Assembly (NCBI GenBank): GCA_945874145.1
Contig: CAMCFN010000012.1
Coordinates: 1-64,000 of the forward strand
Source of the DNA: Akkermansia muciniphila
GTDB taxonomy: Bacteria > Verrucomicrobiota > Verrucomicrobiia > Limisphaerales > SXTU01
Direction: 5' to 3'
Length of the DNA: 64,000 nucleotides
The position numbers were made by a program, and so were the translations under genes. Below are positions 1 through 9,206 of the stretch, piece by piece. Below the pieces are notes generated by a model. The model was given only the letters and a program-made list of their open reading frames with translations. It was not told the DNA's origin and searched no databases. The number at the start of each line of letters is the position of its first letter. Position 1 is the first letter of the stretch.

Positions 1-258
1 TGGCGCGTGGAGACGGTCTATGTCACCGGGCAGCGGCATTTCAACGATTTGCCCAATGCGCTCGCGCAAAACACCTATGCCGTGGTGAACACGAAGTTGA
101 GCTACCAGTGGAAGAATCTCACCACCTACGCGGCGGTGAATAACCTGCTCGACCGACTCTACGAGCAGTTCCCGACCTACAACGCCTTCGCCAAGGCATT
201 GCGGCACAACCCCGCGCCGGGCATCAACTTCCGCGTCGGTGTGACGGCGACGTTCTGA
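1..258 (+). CDS. TonB-dependent receptor, C-terminal fragment (truncated by window edge)
   Basis: ORF open at window start; C-terminal beta-strand style sequence NTKLSYQWKNLTTYAAVNNLLDRLYEQFP...GINFRVGVTATF ending in aromatic F. Confidence 0.7.
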   Translation, partial: WRVETVYVTGQRHFNDLPNALAQNTYAVVNTKLSYQWKNLTTYAAVNNLLDRLYEQFPTYNAFAKALRHNPAPGINFRVGVTATF

Positions 259-282
259 ACCGCTGCTGGTCGCGCGAAGGCC

Positions 283-570
283 ATGAAGGGGGCCAAAGCT
301 GATGGAAAATGCTTCGCCAACTGCGAGGACTTCGCGCGACACTCTTTTCACTTCATGAGCCGCCACGCGGAAAAGAAGCGCTGCCCCGAATGTGGGGCGG
401 AGTTTCAGTGCCTCGCCCACTGCGGCGCGAACACTTGCTGGTGCATGGAGCTGCCCCGCCTCCCGATGCCTACGGATGCATCGGCGGACTGCCTTTGCCC
501 CGCGTGCCTGCGTGCCCGCATCAAGCTGGAAGTGCAGCGCCCGAAGCCAGCTTGTAGCGGCGGGCTGTGA
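283..570 (+). CDS. Small cysteine-rich CWC-type protein
   Basis: Cys pattern CPECGAEFQCLAHCGANTCWCMELP...CLCPACL. Confidence 0.65.
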   Translation: MKGAKADGKCFANCEDFARHSFHFMSRHAEKKRCPECGAEFQCLAHCGANTCWCMELPRLPMPTDASADCLCPACLRARIKLEVQRPKPACSGGL

Positions 571-580
571 CGCCGCTACA
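553..580. repeat. Palindromic repeat TGTAGCGGCG-ggctgtga-CGCCGCTACA
   Basis: 10-bp perfect arms; lies across the convergent ends of two genes. Confidence 0.85.
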
Positions 581-1274
581 GCGCAAGTTTGCGCCATTGG
601 CCCACGGGCAAGTCTCCCAGTTCAAATTCTCCGAAGCGGCTGCGGTGCAGGCGCGTGACTATGCAGCCTTGGGTGGCGAACATGCGCTTCACTTGATGGT
701 ATTTGCCCTCGGTCAATTCCACCCGGGCTTCGCGGGCGCTGATGATTTCCAACTTCGCGGGCAGGCAGGGCTTTGGTTCCTCCTCCAGCCGCAGTTCGCC
801 AGAGGCAAACAGGGCGATGAGCTTGGGGTCCAAGTCGCGGTCCACGGTGACTTCGTATAGTTTCGGCACATGGTGCTTCGGCGAAGTCCAGCGATGCACG
901 AGGTCGCCCCGGTCGGTGATGATGAGCACGCCGGTGGCATCCTTATCGAGGCGGCCGACGGTGGTGACCGGCGGGTTGCGCTTGAGCCAGCGGGCGGGCA
1001 GCAGGTCGAAAACGCGCTGGCCCTCGCGTTCGTCGTGTGAACAGACGCAGCCGGCCGGTTTGTGGAACATGACGAGGATGCCCTCGGGGGATTCCAGCGG
1101 TTCGCCATCCACGACCACTTCTTCGGGCAGAAACTTTTCATCGGCGGCCTTCACCACTTGTCCGCGTACCTGGATGCGGCCACCGCGCGCCCATAGCCGG
1201 GCTTCGCTGCGGCTGCAATAGCCGCACGAGGAGAGCAACTGGTCGAGGCGGCGGCGTGGGGGAGTTTTCGGCAC
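576..1274 (-). CDS. RsuA/RluB-family pseudouridine synthase with S4 domain
   Basis: S4-like N-terminus (RLDQLLSSCGYCSRSEARLWARGGRIQVRGQVV); VGRLDKDATGVLIITDRGDL catalytic motif; KYHQVKRMFA. Confidence 0.9.
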   Translation of the reverse strand: MPKTPPRRRLDQLLSSCGYCSRSEARLWARGGRIQVRGQVVKAADEKFLPEEVVVDGEPLESPEGILVMFHKPAGCVCSHDEREGQRVFDLLPARWLKRNPPVTTVGRLDKDATGVLIITDRGDLVHRWTSPKHHVPKLYEVTVDRDLDPKLIALFASGELRLEEEPKPCLPAKLEIISAREARVELTEGKYHQVKRMFATQGCIVTRLHRSRFGEFELGDLPVGQWRKLAL

Positions 1275-1353
1275 GGCAAGGTTTTATGGCCAAACGCTGT
1301 GCGTGCCAACTCTTCCCGCAGTCGGTTTGCCGAACCAACAGCCGAAGTGCCAA

Positions 1354-1373
1354 GGCGGACAGGAGTGCCCGCC
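1354..1373. repeat. Palindromic repeat GGCGGACAGGAGTGCCCGCC
   Basis: Imperfect palindrome; near-identical copy inside the RluA-fusion CDS at 28534-28553. Confidence 0.75.
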
Positions 1374-1377
1374 TGAC

Positions 1378-2487
1378 TCACGGCTTCAGGTGCGTGCGGA
1401 AGAGCTGATAGGCTTTTTCTCGCATCGCCTCGGGGAAGTCGTGGTCGCAATCCGGATGCTCCACGATGAGGTGATTCGGCTTCCCCAGCAGACGATAAAC
1501 CGGCGCGGCAGCGGCGGCCACGCGGTCCACGCTGTCCCACTTGAAGTTGGAGTCCTTCATCGGCGCGGCGATGAAGCAGACACGCGGCGCGAGTGCCCCG
1601 ACCATTTCGTGGAAGTCGAAAGGAATTTCCTCCAGCCGACCGCGATAGCCGGCGAGCTTGAGCATGTAACGGGTCTGGCACCAGCCTTTCTCCGCCTCCC
1701 AAACTTTCGGGTTCCCGCTCATGTAGTCGAGGTAAGAGTCCAGCCCGCAGCTCGAAACGATGACCTTGATCCGGGCATCAAATACACCGGTGTAAACGGC
1801 ATTGTGCCCGCCAAGCGAATGGCCGATCGCTCCGAACCCCGACTTCGCATTCACAAAGGGCAGGGACTCCAGCAGGTCGAGGCCGCGGAGATTGTCCCAC
1901 ACGGCTTTGAGCGTGCCGCTTTCCCACCCGAGCGCCTTGAGATCGGGCTGGTAGTTGGCGAGCAGCGGATAGGCGGGGGCAAGGGTAACGAAGCCGCGCT
2001 CGGCCAGTTCGCTGGCGTATTGGCGGTTGGGCTTCCCGCCGAGGCCCACGACGACCTTGTGCCCGATGGTGTTCTCCGTCGGGTGCAGACAGAGAATCCC
2101 GGCGGCTTTGCGCTTGCCGGCCAAGGCATCTTTGGGCACGAGCAGATAGGCTGGCACGCGGCCGCCCGGCTCACTTTGGTAGGTAATGAGCTGTCGCACA
2201 TAGGGGCCGCAATCCGTCTCCTCCTCAATCTTCATCTCCAGCGCGCAACGCTTCTCCGCGCCTGGCAGGATGCCCATGACGCGCTCCATGCCGCGCGCGA
2301 TCTCCGCGCGGCGGCGTTCCCAGTCCTTGGCGGATTTCACCTTGCTGGCATTGCCCGCCACGTCGCGATAAACCAGCAAGTTGGTGCGTTCCAAGCGCGG
2401 TAAGCCGACGGGCGGCAGGTTGTCAGCGGCGACGGTGAACTGGATGCCTCCGAGGACGACGCATACGACGAGCAATAAGTGGAACAT
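1378..2487 (-). CDS. Exported alpha/beta hydrolase (acetyl xylan esterase / dienelactone hydrolase-like)
   Basis: Signal peptide; nucleophile elbow GFGAIGHSLGGHNAV; C-terminal HDFPEAMREKAYQLF. Confidence 0.75.
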   Translation of the reverse strand: MFHLLLVVCVVLGGIQFTVAADNLPPVGLPRLERTNLLVYRDVAGNASKVKSAKDWERRRAEIARGMERVMGILPGAEKRCALEMKIEEETDCGPYVRQLITYQSEPGGRVPAYLLVPKDALAGKRKAAGILCLHPTENTIGHKVVVGLGGKPNRQYASELAERGFVTLAPAYPLLANYQPDLKALGWESGTLKAVWDNLRGLDLLESLPFVNAKSGFGAIGHSLGGHNAVYTGVFDARIKVIVSSCGLDSYLDYMSGNPKVWEAEKGWCQTRYMLKLAGYRGRLEEIPFDFHEMVGALAPRVCFIAAPMKDSNFKWDSVDRVAAAAAPVYRLLGKPNHLIVEHPDCDHDFPEAMREKAYQLFRTHLKP

Positions 2488-2609
2488 GCCGTTGCTTGTA
2501 ACCGCAGTGACGCCTTTGGAAAAGCGGTTTTCTTCCGACTACAAACGCGGTGTGAGTTTCTGGTTGTTTGAGGAAGTTGATTGGCAAATTCTCTCGAAAT
2601 CACCAGTTC

Positions 2610-3341
2610 ATGCGCATCCAGACTGAAGCCATTTCCAAGAAGTTCTTCGGCACGCCCGCGTTGGTGGACGTATCGCTCGACCTCGCGCCGGGGCAGGCCA
2701 TCGCGGTGCTGGGCTTGAACGGCGCGGGCAAGACCACGCTGCTGCGCTGCCTCAGCGGGCTGGCCACGCCGGACAAGGGCCGCGTGCTCTTCGACGGCGC
2801 GCCGCTCGACCGCGAGTCTGAGGCGCAGCGCCGCCGGCTGCACTTCATGCCGGACTTCCCGGCGTTGTTCTCCGCCCACTCCATCCTGCGCAATGTCTCG
2901 GCGATGATGCGGCTTTACGAACGCGACGAACCGGGCGCGGAACGGCAGATCGTGGCCTGGCTCGATGAGTTCGACCTGCTGCCGCTCATCCGCAAGCCGC
3001 TCTCCTCCCTCTCGCGCGGTCAGGCTTACAAGGCCAGCCTCATCGGACTGCTCGCCGCTGACCCGGAAGTGTGGCTGCTGGACTAGCCGTTCGCCTCCGG
3101 CATGGACCCGCAAGGGCTGGGCGCGTTCCGCGCGCAGGCGCAGGCGGCGGTAAAACGCGGGCGGACCATCCTCTACACGACGCAGATTCTCGACGTGGTG
3201 GAACGCTTCTCCGACCGCGTGCTGGTGCTGGACAAGGGCCGCCTGGTGGCAAACGCGCCGCTGGCGGAACTGCGCCGGGACACCGGCCCGACCACACCCG
3301 CGCTGGAAGCCTTGTTCCGGGAACTCCGCGCCCCCGCCTGA
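2610..3341 (+). pseudogene. ABC transporter ATP-binding protein interrupted by one in-frame TAG (3084-3086)
   Basis: ORFs 2568-3086 and 3102-3341 are in the same frame; Walker A GLNGAGKTT, signature LSRGQ, Walker B WLLD*PFASGMDP; a single amber replaces the expected Glu codon. Confidence 0.85.
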
Positions 3342-3344
3342 CGC

Positions 3345-5099
3345 ATGCAACTGCACTCGCTAGCATTCGAGCAGGCGCTGCACGCGGCAGCCCGGGTGGA
3401 GTTGCGCAAGTCGCCGGAGAAATGGCGGAGGTATCTCTGGACTTACCTGTCGAATCCGCCGGGATGGGCAGTGGGTCTGCCGCTGCTGTTGGCGCTCCTG
3501 GTGATTTTGGTGCTACTGCTCAAATTCACGGGGCCACTGCCGCGCGGAGCGGCCACGTCAGAGCCGTTCCCGATCCAGGTCCGGCTGATGATTGAACTCG
3601 TGCTGACGTATTCGCTCTGTCTGGGTGGGCCATTCGCGGTAACCCTCAAGCGGTTGCTCGTCGCGCCTGAACAACGGCTTCCAGTGAACCATCGGCGCTT
3701 GTTCGATGCCTGCATCACCAGTCATTGCCGTGGCATCTTGGTGTTGTGTCCGATGATCCTCGGACCGGCCGGCTTCATCCTGGGCGTGGTGGGATGGGGC
3801 TATGCGGAAACACTCGTCTGGCAGTCGGCCTTGGCGGCCAGTTTCCTGCACGCGGTCAGTCTGTTCTCGTTGGGCTTGGCGCTTTCCTGCCGCGCGGCAA
3901 GCCGTCCGGCAGAGCCCTATCAGGCGCCCAATTCGCTACGGGGACTGCCAGTCGTGGCCAGCATCTTCAGTTCCTTTATCCTCACGTGGAATTTGCCACG
4001 CCTGATGGACGCCGAGACGCTCGCGATTTGGATTCACCCCATTTACGCATCGCTGCCGGGTGGTTGGACGGGCGAACTGTATTTCAACAGCTTGGAGGCT
4101 GGCCAACTGACCTTTTCGGTGGCGCTGCTTCCTACCGCACTGCTCTTGCTGATGGCTCCGTGGTGGCACCGGAGCTTGCGCGCCAGGTTCATTAACCTCG
4201 CGCCGGACCACCAGTTCGTCCTGCTGCCCGACGAGGTGCAGGTGGAGTGGACTCGCGCGCAGGCGGAGGCGGACTTGCGTCGTCGGTTGGACTCGCCGGC
4301 GGCGTGGTGGCAGGCGGGCTGGGTGGAGTGGCTCGTCGGGCGGGTGCTCACGCCCAAGCAGCGGGAACTCGCGGAACTCATGCTGCCGCTCCCGCCGGGT
4401 TGGTCCACCGCACTCCGGGATTTCACTGGCTGGATCGTCGCGCTGCTGGGCATCGGTTGGTTTCTGCAAACCCAACAGTCGCTGTTTTGCCTGCTTCCCT
4501 ACCTCCTTGCGACCGGCTTGTTGGTGTTCCACGGGTATGGTCTCAATCTGGACGCCGGACGCGCGGGGATGCCAGTCCAACTGCCGGTGTCGGTCTGGGA
4601 CTACACGCGGGTGTGGATGAAAGTGGTGTGGGTGCGGTCGCTCTGCGTGGCATCAGTCTATGTGCTGGCCGCTATCTTCTGGGGAACGGTGTTAAAACGC
4701 CTGCCTGTCACACCCGCACTCGTCTGCCTGACCGCGTGGTTGATCGGACCGGCGCTCGCAGCGCAGAAGCCCCTGTTCCGGGTGCTCGGGGCTGCCCGTC
4801 CGACGCGGTGGTGGCAGCGGGGTTGGACCTTGCTTGCAATCACTGTGTTGCTCGGCACGCTGGTGCTGCCGTTGGTAGTTGTTTCCCTCAGCCTGCGCGG
4901 CCACTTCCCGCGCGCGCCCTACGCAATGGCGATTTTTGGCGTGGGCCTGCATGTCCTGCTCTTGCTGGTGAACTGGTCGTTTGCGAAGCAGTTTTTCGAC
5001 CTGGCAAGTTCAGGGGGACTCATTGTCGTCAATCCCCGGCGAGGTCACCCTGTCTCCTTGGGGGACCAAGCCCCGACACCGACGGCTCAAGTGCCTTGA
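3345..5099 (+). CDS. Multi-pass membrane protein, probable ABC permease partner
   Basis: 584-aa ORF rich in hydrophobic segments, starts 4 nt after the ATPase reading frame ends. Confidence 0.6.
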   Translation: MQLHSLAFEQALHAAARVELRKSPEKWRRYLWTYLSNPPGWAVGLPLLLALLVILVLLLKFTGPLPRGAATSEPFPIQVRLMIELVLTYSLCLGGPFAVTLKRLLVAPEQRLPVNHRRLFDACITSHCRGILVLCPMILGPAGFILGVVGWGYAETLVWQSALAASFLHAVSLFSLGLALSCRAASRPAEPYQAPNSLRGLPVVASIFSSFILTWNLPRLMDAETLAIWIHPIYASLPGGWTGELYFNSLEAGQLTFSVALLPTALLLLMAPWWHRSLRARFINLAPDHQFVLLPDEVQVEWTRAQAEADLRRRLDSPAAWWQAGWVEWLVGRVLTPKQRELAELMLPLPPGWSTALRDFTGWIVALLGIGWFLQTQQSLFCLLPYLLATGLLVFHGYGLNLDAGRAGMPVQLPVSVWDYTRVWMKVVWVRSLCVASVYVLAAIFWGTVLKRLPVTPALVCLTAWLIGPALAAQKPLFRVLGAARPTRWWQRGWTLLAITVLLGTLVLPLVVVSLSLRGHFPRAPYAMAIFGVGLHVLLLLVNWSFAKQFFDLASSGGLIVVNPRRGHPVSLGDQAPTPTAQVP

Positions 5100-5140
5100 T
5101 GCCTTCAGCGGGGAGCCAAAGAAACGGCCTGGCAAGGCGG

Positions 5141-5785
5141 CTACGGTTGCGCGGCCCGGTAGAATACCTGCCCCAGCTTGTTGCTGTGGACGCCTTCCAC
5201 GCGGCCGTCGCTGAAGACGAGGTTGCCGCTGTCATCGTGGCGGTTGGTGCTCCAAAACGGGCGATAGCCGATGGGCGAACCGCCCGAGGGCAGCCACGCG
5301 ATGTTGTTGTCGCCCGACAGGATGGTGTTGTGGTTGTTGCGGCGCGGGCGGACGGCGGTGAAGTAGCTGACGTTTGTGCCGCGCACCTGTGCGAAGCTGG
5401 AGGGTCCGCGCAGGTCGCGGTCCCGCGGGCAGATGAGGATTTTGGTGCTGCCGAGATTGTTGGAAGCGATGATGAACGGCCGGATGTCGCGGGCAATGAG
5501 ACCGCCAGGCTGGAAAGTGTTGGCGGGGATGGGAGCGCAGCCGCCTTGTGGCGCGGGCACTTGCTGAGGGAAGCGGCCGTCGTTCGACTCCGCGTAGCTG
5601 ATGAGCCCCAGGCCAACGCCTTTGAGATTGTTGCTGCAAAAAGTCTGAAAGCCCTTGCTCTTGGCTTTCATGATCGCGGGCATCAGAAGCGAAATGAGAA
5701 TCGCAATGATGAGCGTAGCCACCATGGTTTCCACCAAGGTGAAAGCTAGCCATGCGCGCTTTCGATTAGGAAGCGGTGGTTTCAA
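5141..5785 (-). CDS. Prepilin-type protein with H-X9-DG-like C-terminus
   Basis: AFTLVETMVATLIIAILISLLMPAIMKAKSKG; C-terminal NLVFSDGRVEGV. Confidence 0.85.
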   Translation of the reverse strand: MKPPLPNRKRAWLAFTLVETMVATLIIAILISLLMPAIMKAKSKGFQTFCSNNLKGVGLGLISYAESNDGRFPQQVPAPQGGCAPIPANTFQPGGLIARDIRPFIIASNNLGSTKILICPRDRDLRGPSSFAQVRGTNVSYFTAVRPRRNNHNTILSGDNNIAWLPSGGSPIGYRPFWSTNRHDDSGNLVFSDGRVEGVHSNKLGQVFYRAAQP

Positions 5786-5986
5786 CGCGCCTCAGCAAAC
5801 GCTCTCCACTCCGGCGCGTCAAGGCGGGGGGTGTAAAGAAACGCTAAGCGGGCACGGAGCGCGCCTGTGTGCGCAGCACCGGACGCAGCGCTTGGAATAG
5901 CTCCACGGCCTCCGGTTCGGCAGCGGTGGTGGGGCGTGGTCGCTGCGGTTGGTCTGCGACACAGCCGCGCCCCAATGTCTCTGGGT

Positions 5987-7018
5987 TCAGCTCCGCGCGG
6001 AGATTTCCAGCATCCGCTCCATGGGCACGCGGGCTTGGGCGAGAATGTCCGCTGGCAGTTCCAAATGCGGGGTGCGTTCTTGCATGCAGTCGCGCAGCTT
6101 CTCCAGCGTGTTCATCTTCATGTAGCGGCACTCGCTGCAACGGCAGTTGTCGGTGGGCATCCGCATCACGTCATAGACCGGGGCGCAGAGGAATTCCTTG
6201 CCCGGGCATTCCTTCCGCATCCGGTGGATGATGCCCGACTCGGTGACGATGACGAAGCGCTTCGCCGGGCTGCTCTTGCAATGGGTGATCATCTTCTCCG
6301 TCGAGCAGACCACGTCGGCCAGCTCGCGCACCTCGCGGAGGCTCTCGGGATGGACAACGATCTCCGCGTCCGGATAAGCCGCGCGCGCGCGGATGATGTT
6401 GTCGCGCTGGAACTCGACGTGAGCGTAACAGTTGCCGCGCCACAAGGTCATCGGGCGGCCGGTCTGTTCCATGACCCACTGGCCGAGGTTCTCGTCCGGC
6501 ACGAAGAGGAGGTCGCGGTCCTTGGGCGCGGCGTTGACGATCTTGAGCGCGTTGCCGCTGGTGACAATCACATCGCTCAACGCCTTCACCGCTGCCGAGC
6601 AGTTGATGTAGGCGATGGTGTAGAAGTTCGGGTTGGTGGCTTGCAACGCGGCCAGCTTGGGCGCGGGGCAGCTTTCTTCGAGGGAACAACCGGCATTGAG
6701 GTCGGGCAGCAAGACGAGCTTGCCGGGATTAAGAATCTTCGCCGTCTCCGCCATGAAGTGGACACCACAGAAGACGATGACATCCGCGCTGGTGCCCGCT
6801 GCCTGTTGGGCTAGGCCGAGCGAATCGCCCACGAAGTCTGCCACGTCCTGAATTTCCGGCACCTGATAGTTGTGCGCGAGGATGACGGCGTTGAGTTGGC
6901 GCTTGAGGGCGAGAATCTCCGCCACGAGCGCGGCCGTTTCGGAGCCGGGCCGGGGGCCGCGAAACTGCGGCAGCGTCAGGTTGGCGCTACGGGGTTGGGC
7001 TTCGGCCAAGTCAATCAT
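5987..7018 (-). CDS. nadA: Quinolinate synthase A
   Basis: ILAHNYQVPEIQDVADFVGDSLGLAQQAA, VFCGVHFMAETAKILNPGKLVLLPDLNAGCSLEESCP, NCRCSECRYMKMNTLEKL; start placed at MIDLAEAQ. Confidence 0.95.
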   Translation of the reverse strand: MIDLAEAQPRSANLTLPQFRGPRPGSETAALVAEILALKRQLNAVILAHNYQVPEIQDVADFVGDSLGLAQQAAGTSADVIVFCGVHFMAETAKILNPGKLVLLPDLNAGCSLEESCPAPKLAALQATNPNFYTIAYINCSAAVKALSDVIVTSGNALKIVNAAPKDRDLLFVPDENLGQWVMEQTGRPMTLWRGNCYAHVEFQRDNIIRARAAYPDAEIVVHPESLREVRELADVVCSTEKMITHCKSSPAKRFVIVTESGIIHRMRKECPGKEFLCAPVYDVMRMPTDNCRCSECRYMKMNTLEKLRDCMQERTPHLELPADILAQARVPMERMLEISARS

Positions 7019-7084
7019 GTGGCAGACGCTAAGGCTGCCGAAGGGGTGCGTCAACGCAGGCGAACCAGCCACTTCGGTCGGGGG

Positions 7085-7939
7085 TCAGAACGGAGCCCAA
7101 GCGTTGTGCCGATACCGGAAATACATCCATTGGTAGGTCGTGTTGCCGGCCGGATTGGGCAACGCGGCGAAGAACGTGCCGGCGGTCGATGCATTGAGTA
7201 TGGTTGAATCCTCCCACCGGTGAACCTCTCCGTGGCCGTCCGCGAAGCCTACGCTGCTGGCGTTGACATGATATACGGCGAACGAGTCCACCCACGCCGG
7301 ATTGGGCTGCACGTCCATCACCCACTCCCCCCAATTAAAGCCGCGCGGATCTCCCTCTTCCACGAACACCAGGGAGTCCACGGGATGGGTGATCTCCGTG
7401 GCACGCCGATAGGGTGATTGCGGTCCGAATTGCCAACCGTTGCCGGCGGCATTCATCCCGTTCACCTTCGAGTAGCTGTCGTAACCCCAGCCGCCACCCG
7501 CCCCGGTGCCCAACCGTTTGGTGGTGCGTTTGTCGCCCGGACAGTTGTAGGTCTTGAGGTTGGGAGTGTAACGGTAGAGCAGGCCGGCTTGAATGCCGCG
7601 CTGCACATATTGCAGCGCGGTATCCGTGGAAATGGCCAGGGTTGAAAAGGTGGGCGCGCTGGTGATCGTCGCCCCCATCGCATCGATCGCTCCGGGCCAG
7701 AACCCGGCTCCGCTGCCGCCGGGCAGTAACTTGTCGTCATGGTCTCCGGCATAAAGCGTGAAGCCAATGGCCAGTTGCTTCTGATTGTTCAGACAGGTGG
7801 CCCCGATGGTCTTGCTCTTGGCCTTGCCCAAGACCGGCAGGAGCATCCCCGCCAAAATCGCGATGATGGCGATGACGACGAGCAGCTCAATGAGGGTGAA
7901 AGCGAATGCCGCCGGCCGGTTGGATGCGGATGTCTTCAT
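7085..7939 (-). CDS. Prepilin-type protein (H-X9-DG type)
   Basis: [33 protein letters not shown]-terminal HVNASSVGFADGHGEVHRW. Confidence 0.88.
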   Translation of the reverse strand: MKTSASNRPAAFAFTLIELLVVIAIIAILAGMLLPVLGKAKSKTIGATCLNNQKQLAIGFTLYAGDHDDKLLPGGSGAGFWPGAIDAMGATITSAPTFSTLAISTDTALQYVQRGIQAGLLYRYTPNLKTYNCPGDKRTTKRLGTGAGGGWGYDSYSKVNGMNAAGNGWQFGPQSPYRRATEITHPVDSLVFVEEGDPRGFNWGEWVMDVQPNPAWVDSFAVYHVNASSVGFADGHGEVHRWEDSTILNASTAGTFFAALPNPAGNTTYQWMYFRYRHNAWAPF

Positions 7940-8119
7940 CGCTCGCGTGGACTGGTGCTAAAGTGGTTACAGGGTGAAAGCGTGGTCAAAGTAGCAGCGT
8001 CCTAATCTGCTGCAATAGTTTGTTTTCTGATCGGAAAGTATTCGGGATGAGGCTTTCCGCGCCGGTTCGGGAGGGATTCCCCCTCGACAAGCCCGTCGTG
8101 CTTTCCCACTCTTTGCGCC

Positions 8120-9067
8120 ATGTCGAAACCTGCTTTGGGACGCGGTCTGAGCGCGTTGCTGGGTGGTGGGGCCGCGTCTGTGAAGGCCGCCTCGCCCGCT
8201 CCGGTGCTCGCGCCCGCGGCCGCGGTGCCGCCAGTCCCCGCGCCGGTTGCGCCCGCTGGCGAACAGGTTCGGCCCATGCCTATCCAGCGCGTCCGGCCGT
8301 GCGCGTTCCAGCCGCGCAAAGATTTTGCGGAGGACGCCCTCCGGGAGTTGGCGGATTCCATCAAGGCTCAAGGCATCCTCTCACCGCTGATCGTCCGGCC
8401 CTTGGGCGATGACTTTGAACTCATTGCCGGCGAACGCCGCTGGCGGGCCGCGCAACTGGTCGGGCTCAAAACGGTTCCAGTCATCGTCCGTGAAGCGGAC
8501 GATCGCACCGTAGTGGAGTTGGCGCTCATCGAGAACCTGCAGCGCGAGAACCTCAATCCGATTGAGGAAGCGCTCGGCTACGCGCAACTCATCGAGCAGT
8601 TCCAGCTCACGCAGGAAACCGCCGCCGCGAAGGTCGGCAAGAGCCGCGCCGTCGTCGCCAACGCGCTGCGTCTGCTCAAGCTCGCGCCCGAGCTGCAAGG
8701 CTACCTGCGGCACAGCCAGCTCTCCGTCGGCCACGCCAAGGTCATCCTCGGCCTGTCCGGGGCGGCGGAGCAGAAGCTGGCCGTCGAGCGCGTTTTCAAG
8801 GACGGCCTGAACGTCCGCCAGACCGAGGATCTGGTCGCCCGCCTCCAGCAGTCCAGCACGCAGGCTCCGGCCAAGGCCGCCAGCGGCAGCAAGCCCGCCG
8901 TGCCGCGCGATGTGCATGTGGCCAGTCTGGAAACCAAGTTACAGGAACGCTTCGGCACCAAAGTCGCCCTGCGTTATCGCAAGGGCAAAGGCGCGGTGGA
9001 AATCCGCTTCTTTAACGACGACGACCTCGACCGCATCCTGCAAATCGCGGGTGTGAAAGTTGATTAG
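8120..9067 (+). CDS. parB: ParB/Spo0J family chromosome partitioning protein
   Basis: SKPALGRGLSALLGG start; RKDFAEDALRELADSIKAQGILSPLIVRP; ELIAGERRWRAAQL; ENLQRENLNPIEEALGYAQLI. Confidence 0.95.
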   Translation: MSKPALGRGLSALLGGGAASVKAASPAPVLAPAAAVPPVPAPVAPAGEQVRPMPIQRVRPCAFQPRKDFAEDALRELADSIKAQGILSPLIVRPLGDDFELIAGERRWRAAQLVGLKTVPVIVREADDRTVVELALIENLQRENLNPIEEALGYAQLIEQFQLTQETAAAKVGKSRAVVANALRLLKLAPELQGYLRHSQLSVGHAKVILGLSGAAEQKLAVERVFKDGLNVRQTEDLVARLQQSSTQAPAKAASGSKPAVPRDVHVASLETKLQERFGTKVALRYRKGKGAVEIRFFNDDDLDRILQIAGVKVD

Positions 9068-9188
9068 CCGCGAAAGAGCACAAAGAGCGCAAACAGAGAA
9101 TGGCTCTGCATCTAACAGCTTCCTCGGTTCAACCGGCCGCCGCCGCTTCCTTCGGCCTTCTTTGCGTCCTCTGTGCCCTTTCGCAGCC
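9067..9188. repeat. Imperfect inverted pair of GCGAAAG/GCACAAAGAGCGCAAA-type repeats between parB and def
   Basis: Left arm 9067-9096 GCCGCGAAAGAGCACAAAGAGCGCAAACAG; right arm 9156-9188, reverse complement GGCTGCGAAAGGGCACAGAGGACGCAAAGAAGG. Confidence 0.65.
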
Positions 9189-9206
9189 AAGTCCTGATTA
9201 TCCAAG

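Noticed and set aside
1303-2403. 366-aa plus-strand ORF opposite the esterase
   Set aside because: Antisense artefact; the minus-strand protein has a signal peptide and a nucleophile motif.
4247-5749. 500-aa plus-strand ORF overlapping the ABC permease and a pseudopilin
   Set aside because: Out-of-frame GC-rich artefact; low-complexity translation without motifs, overlapping two better-supported genes.
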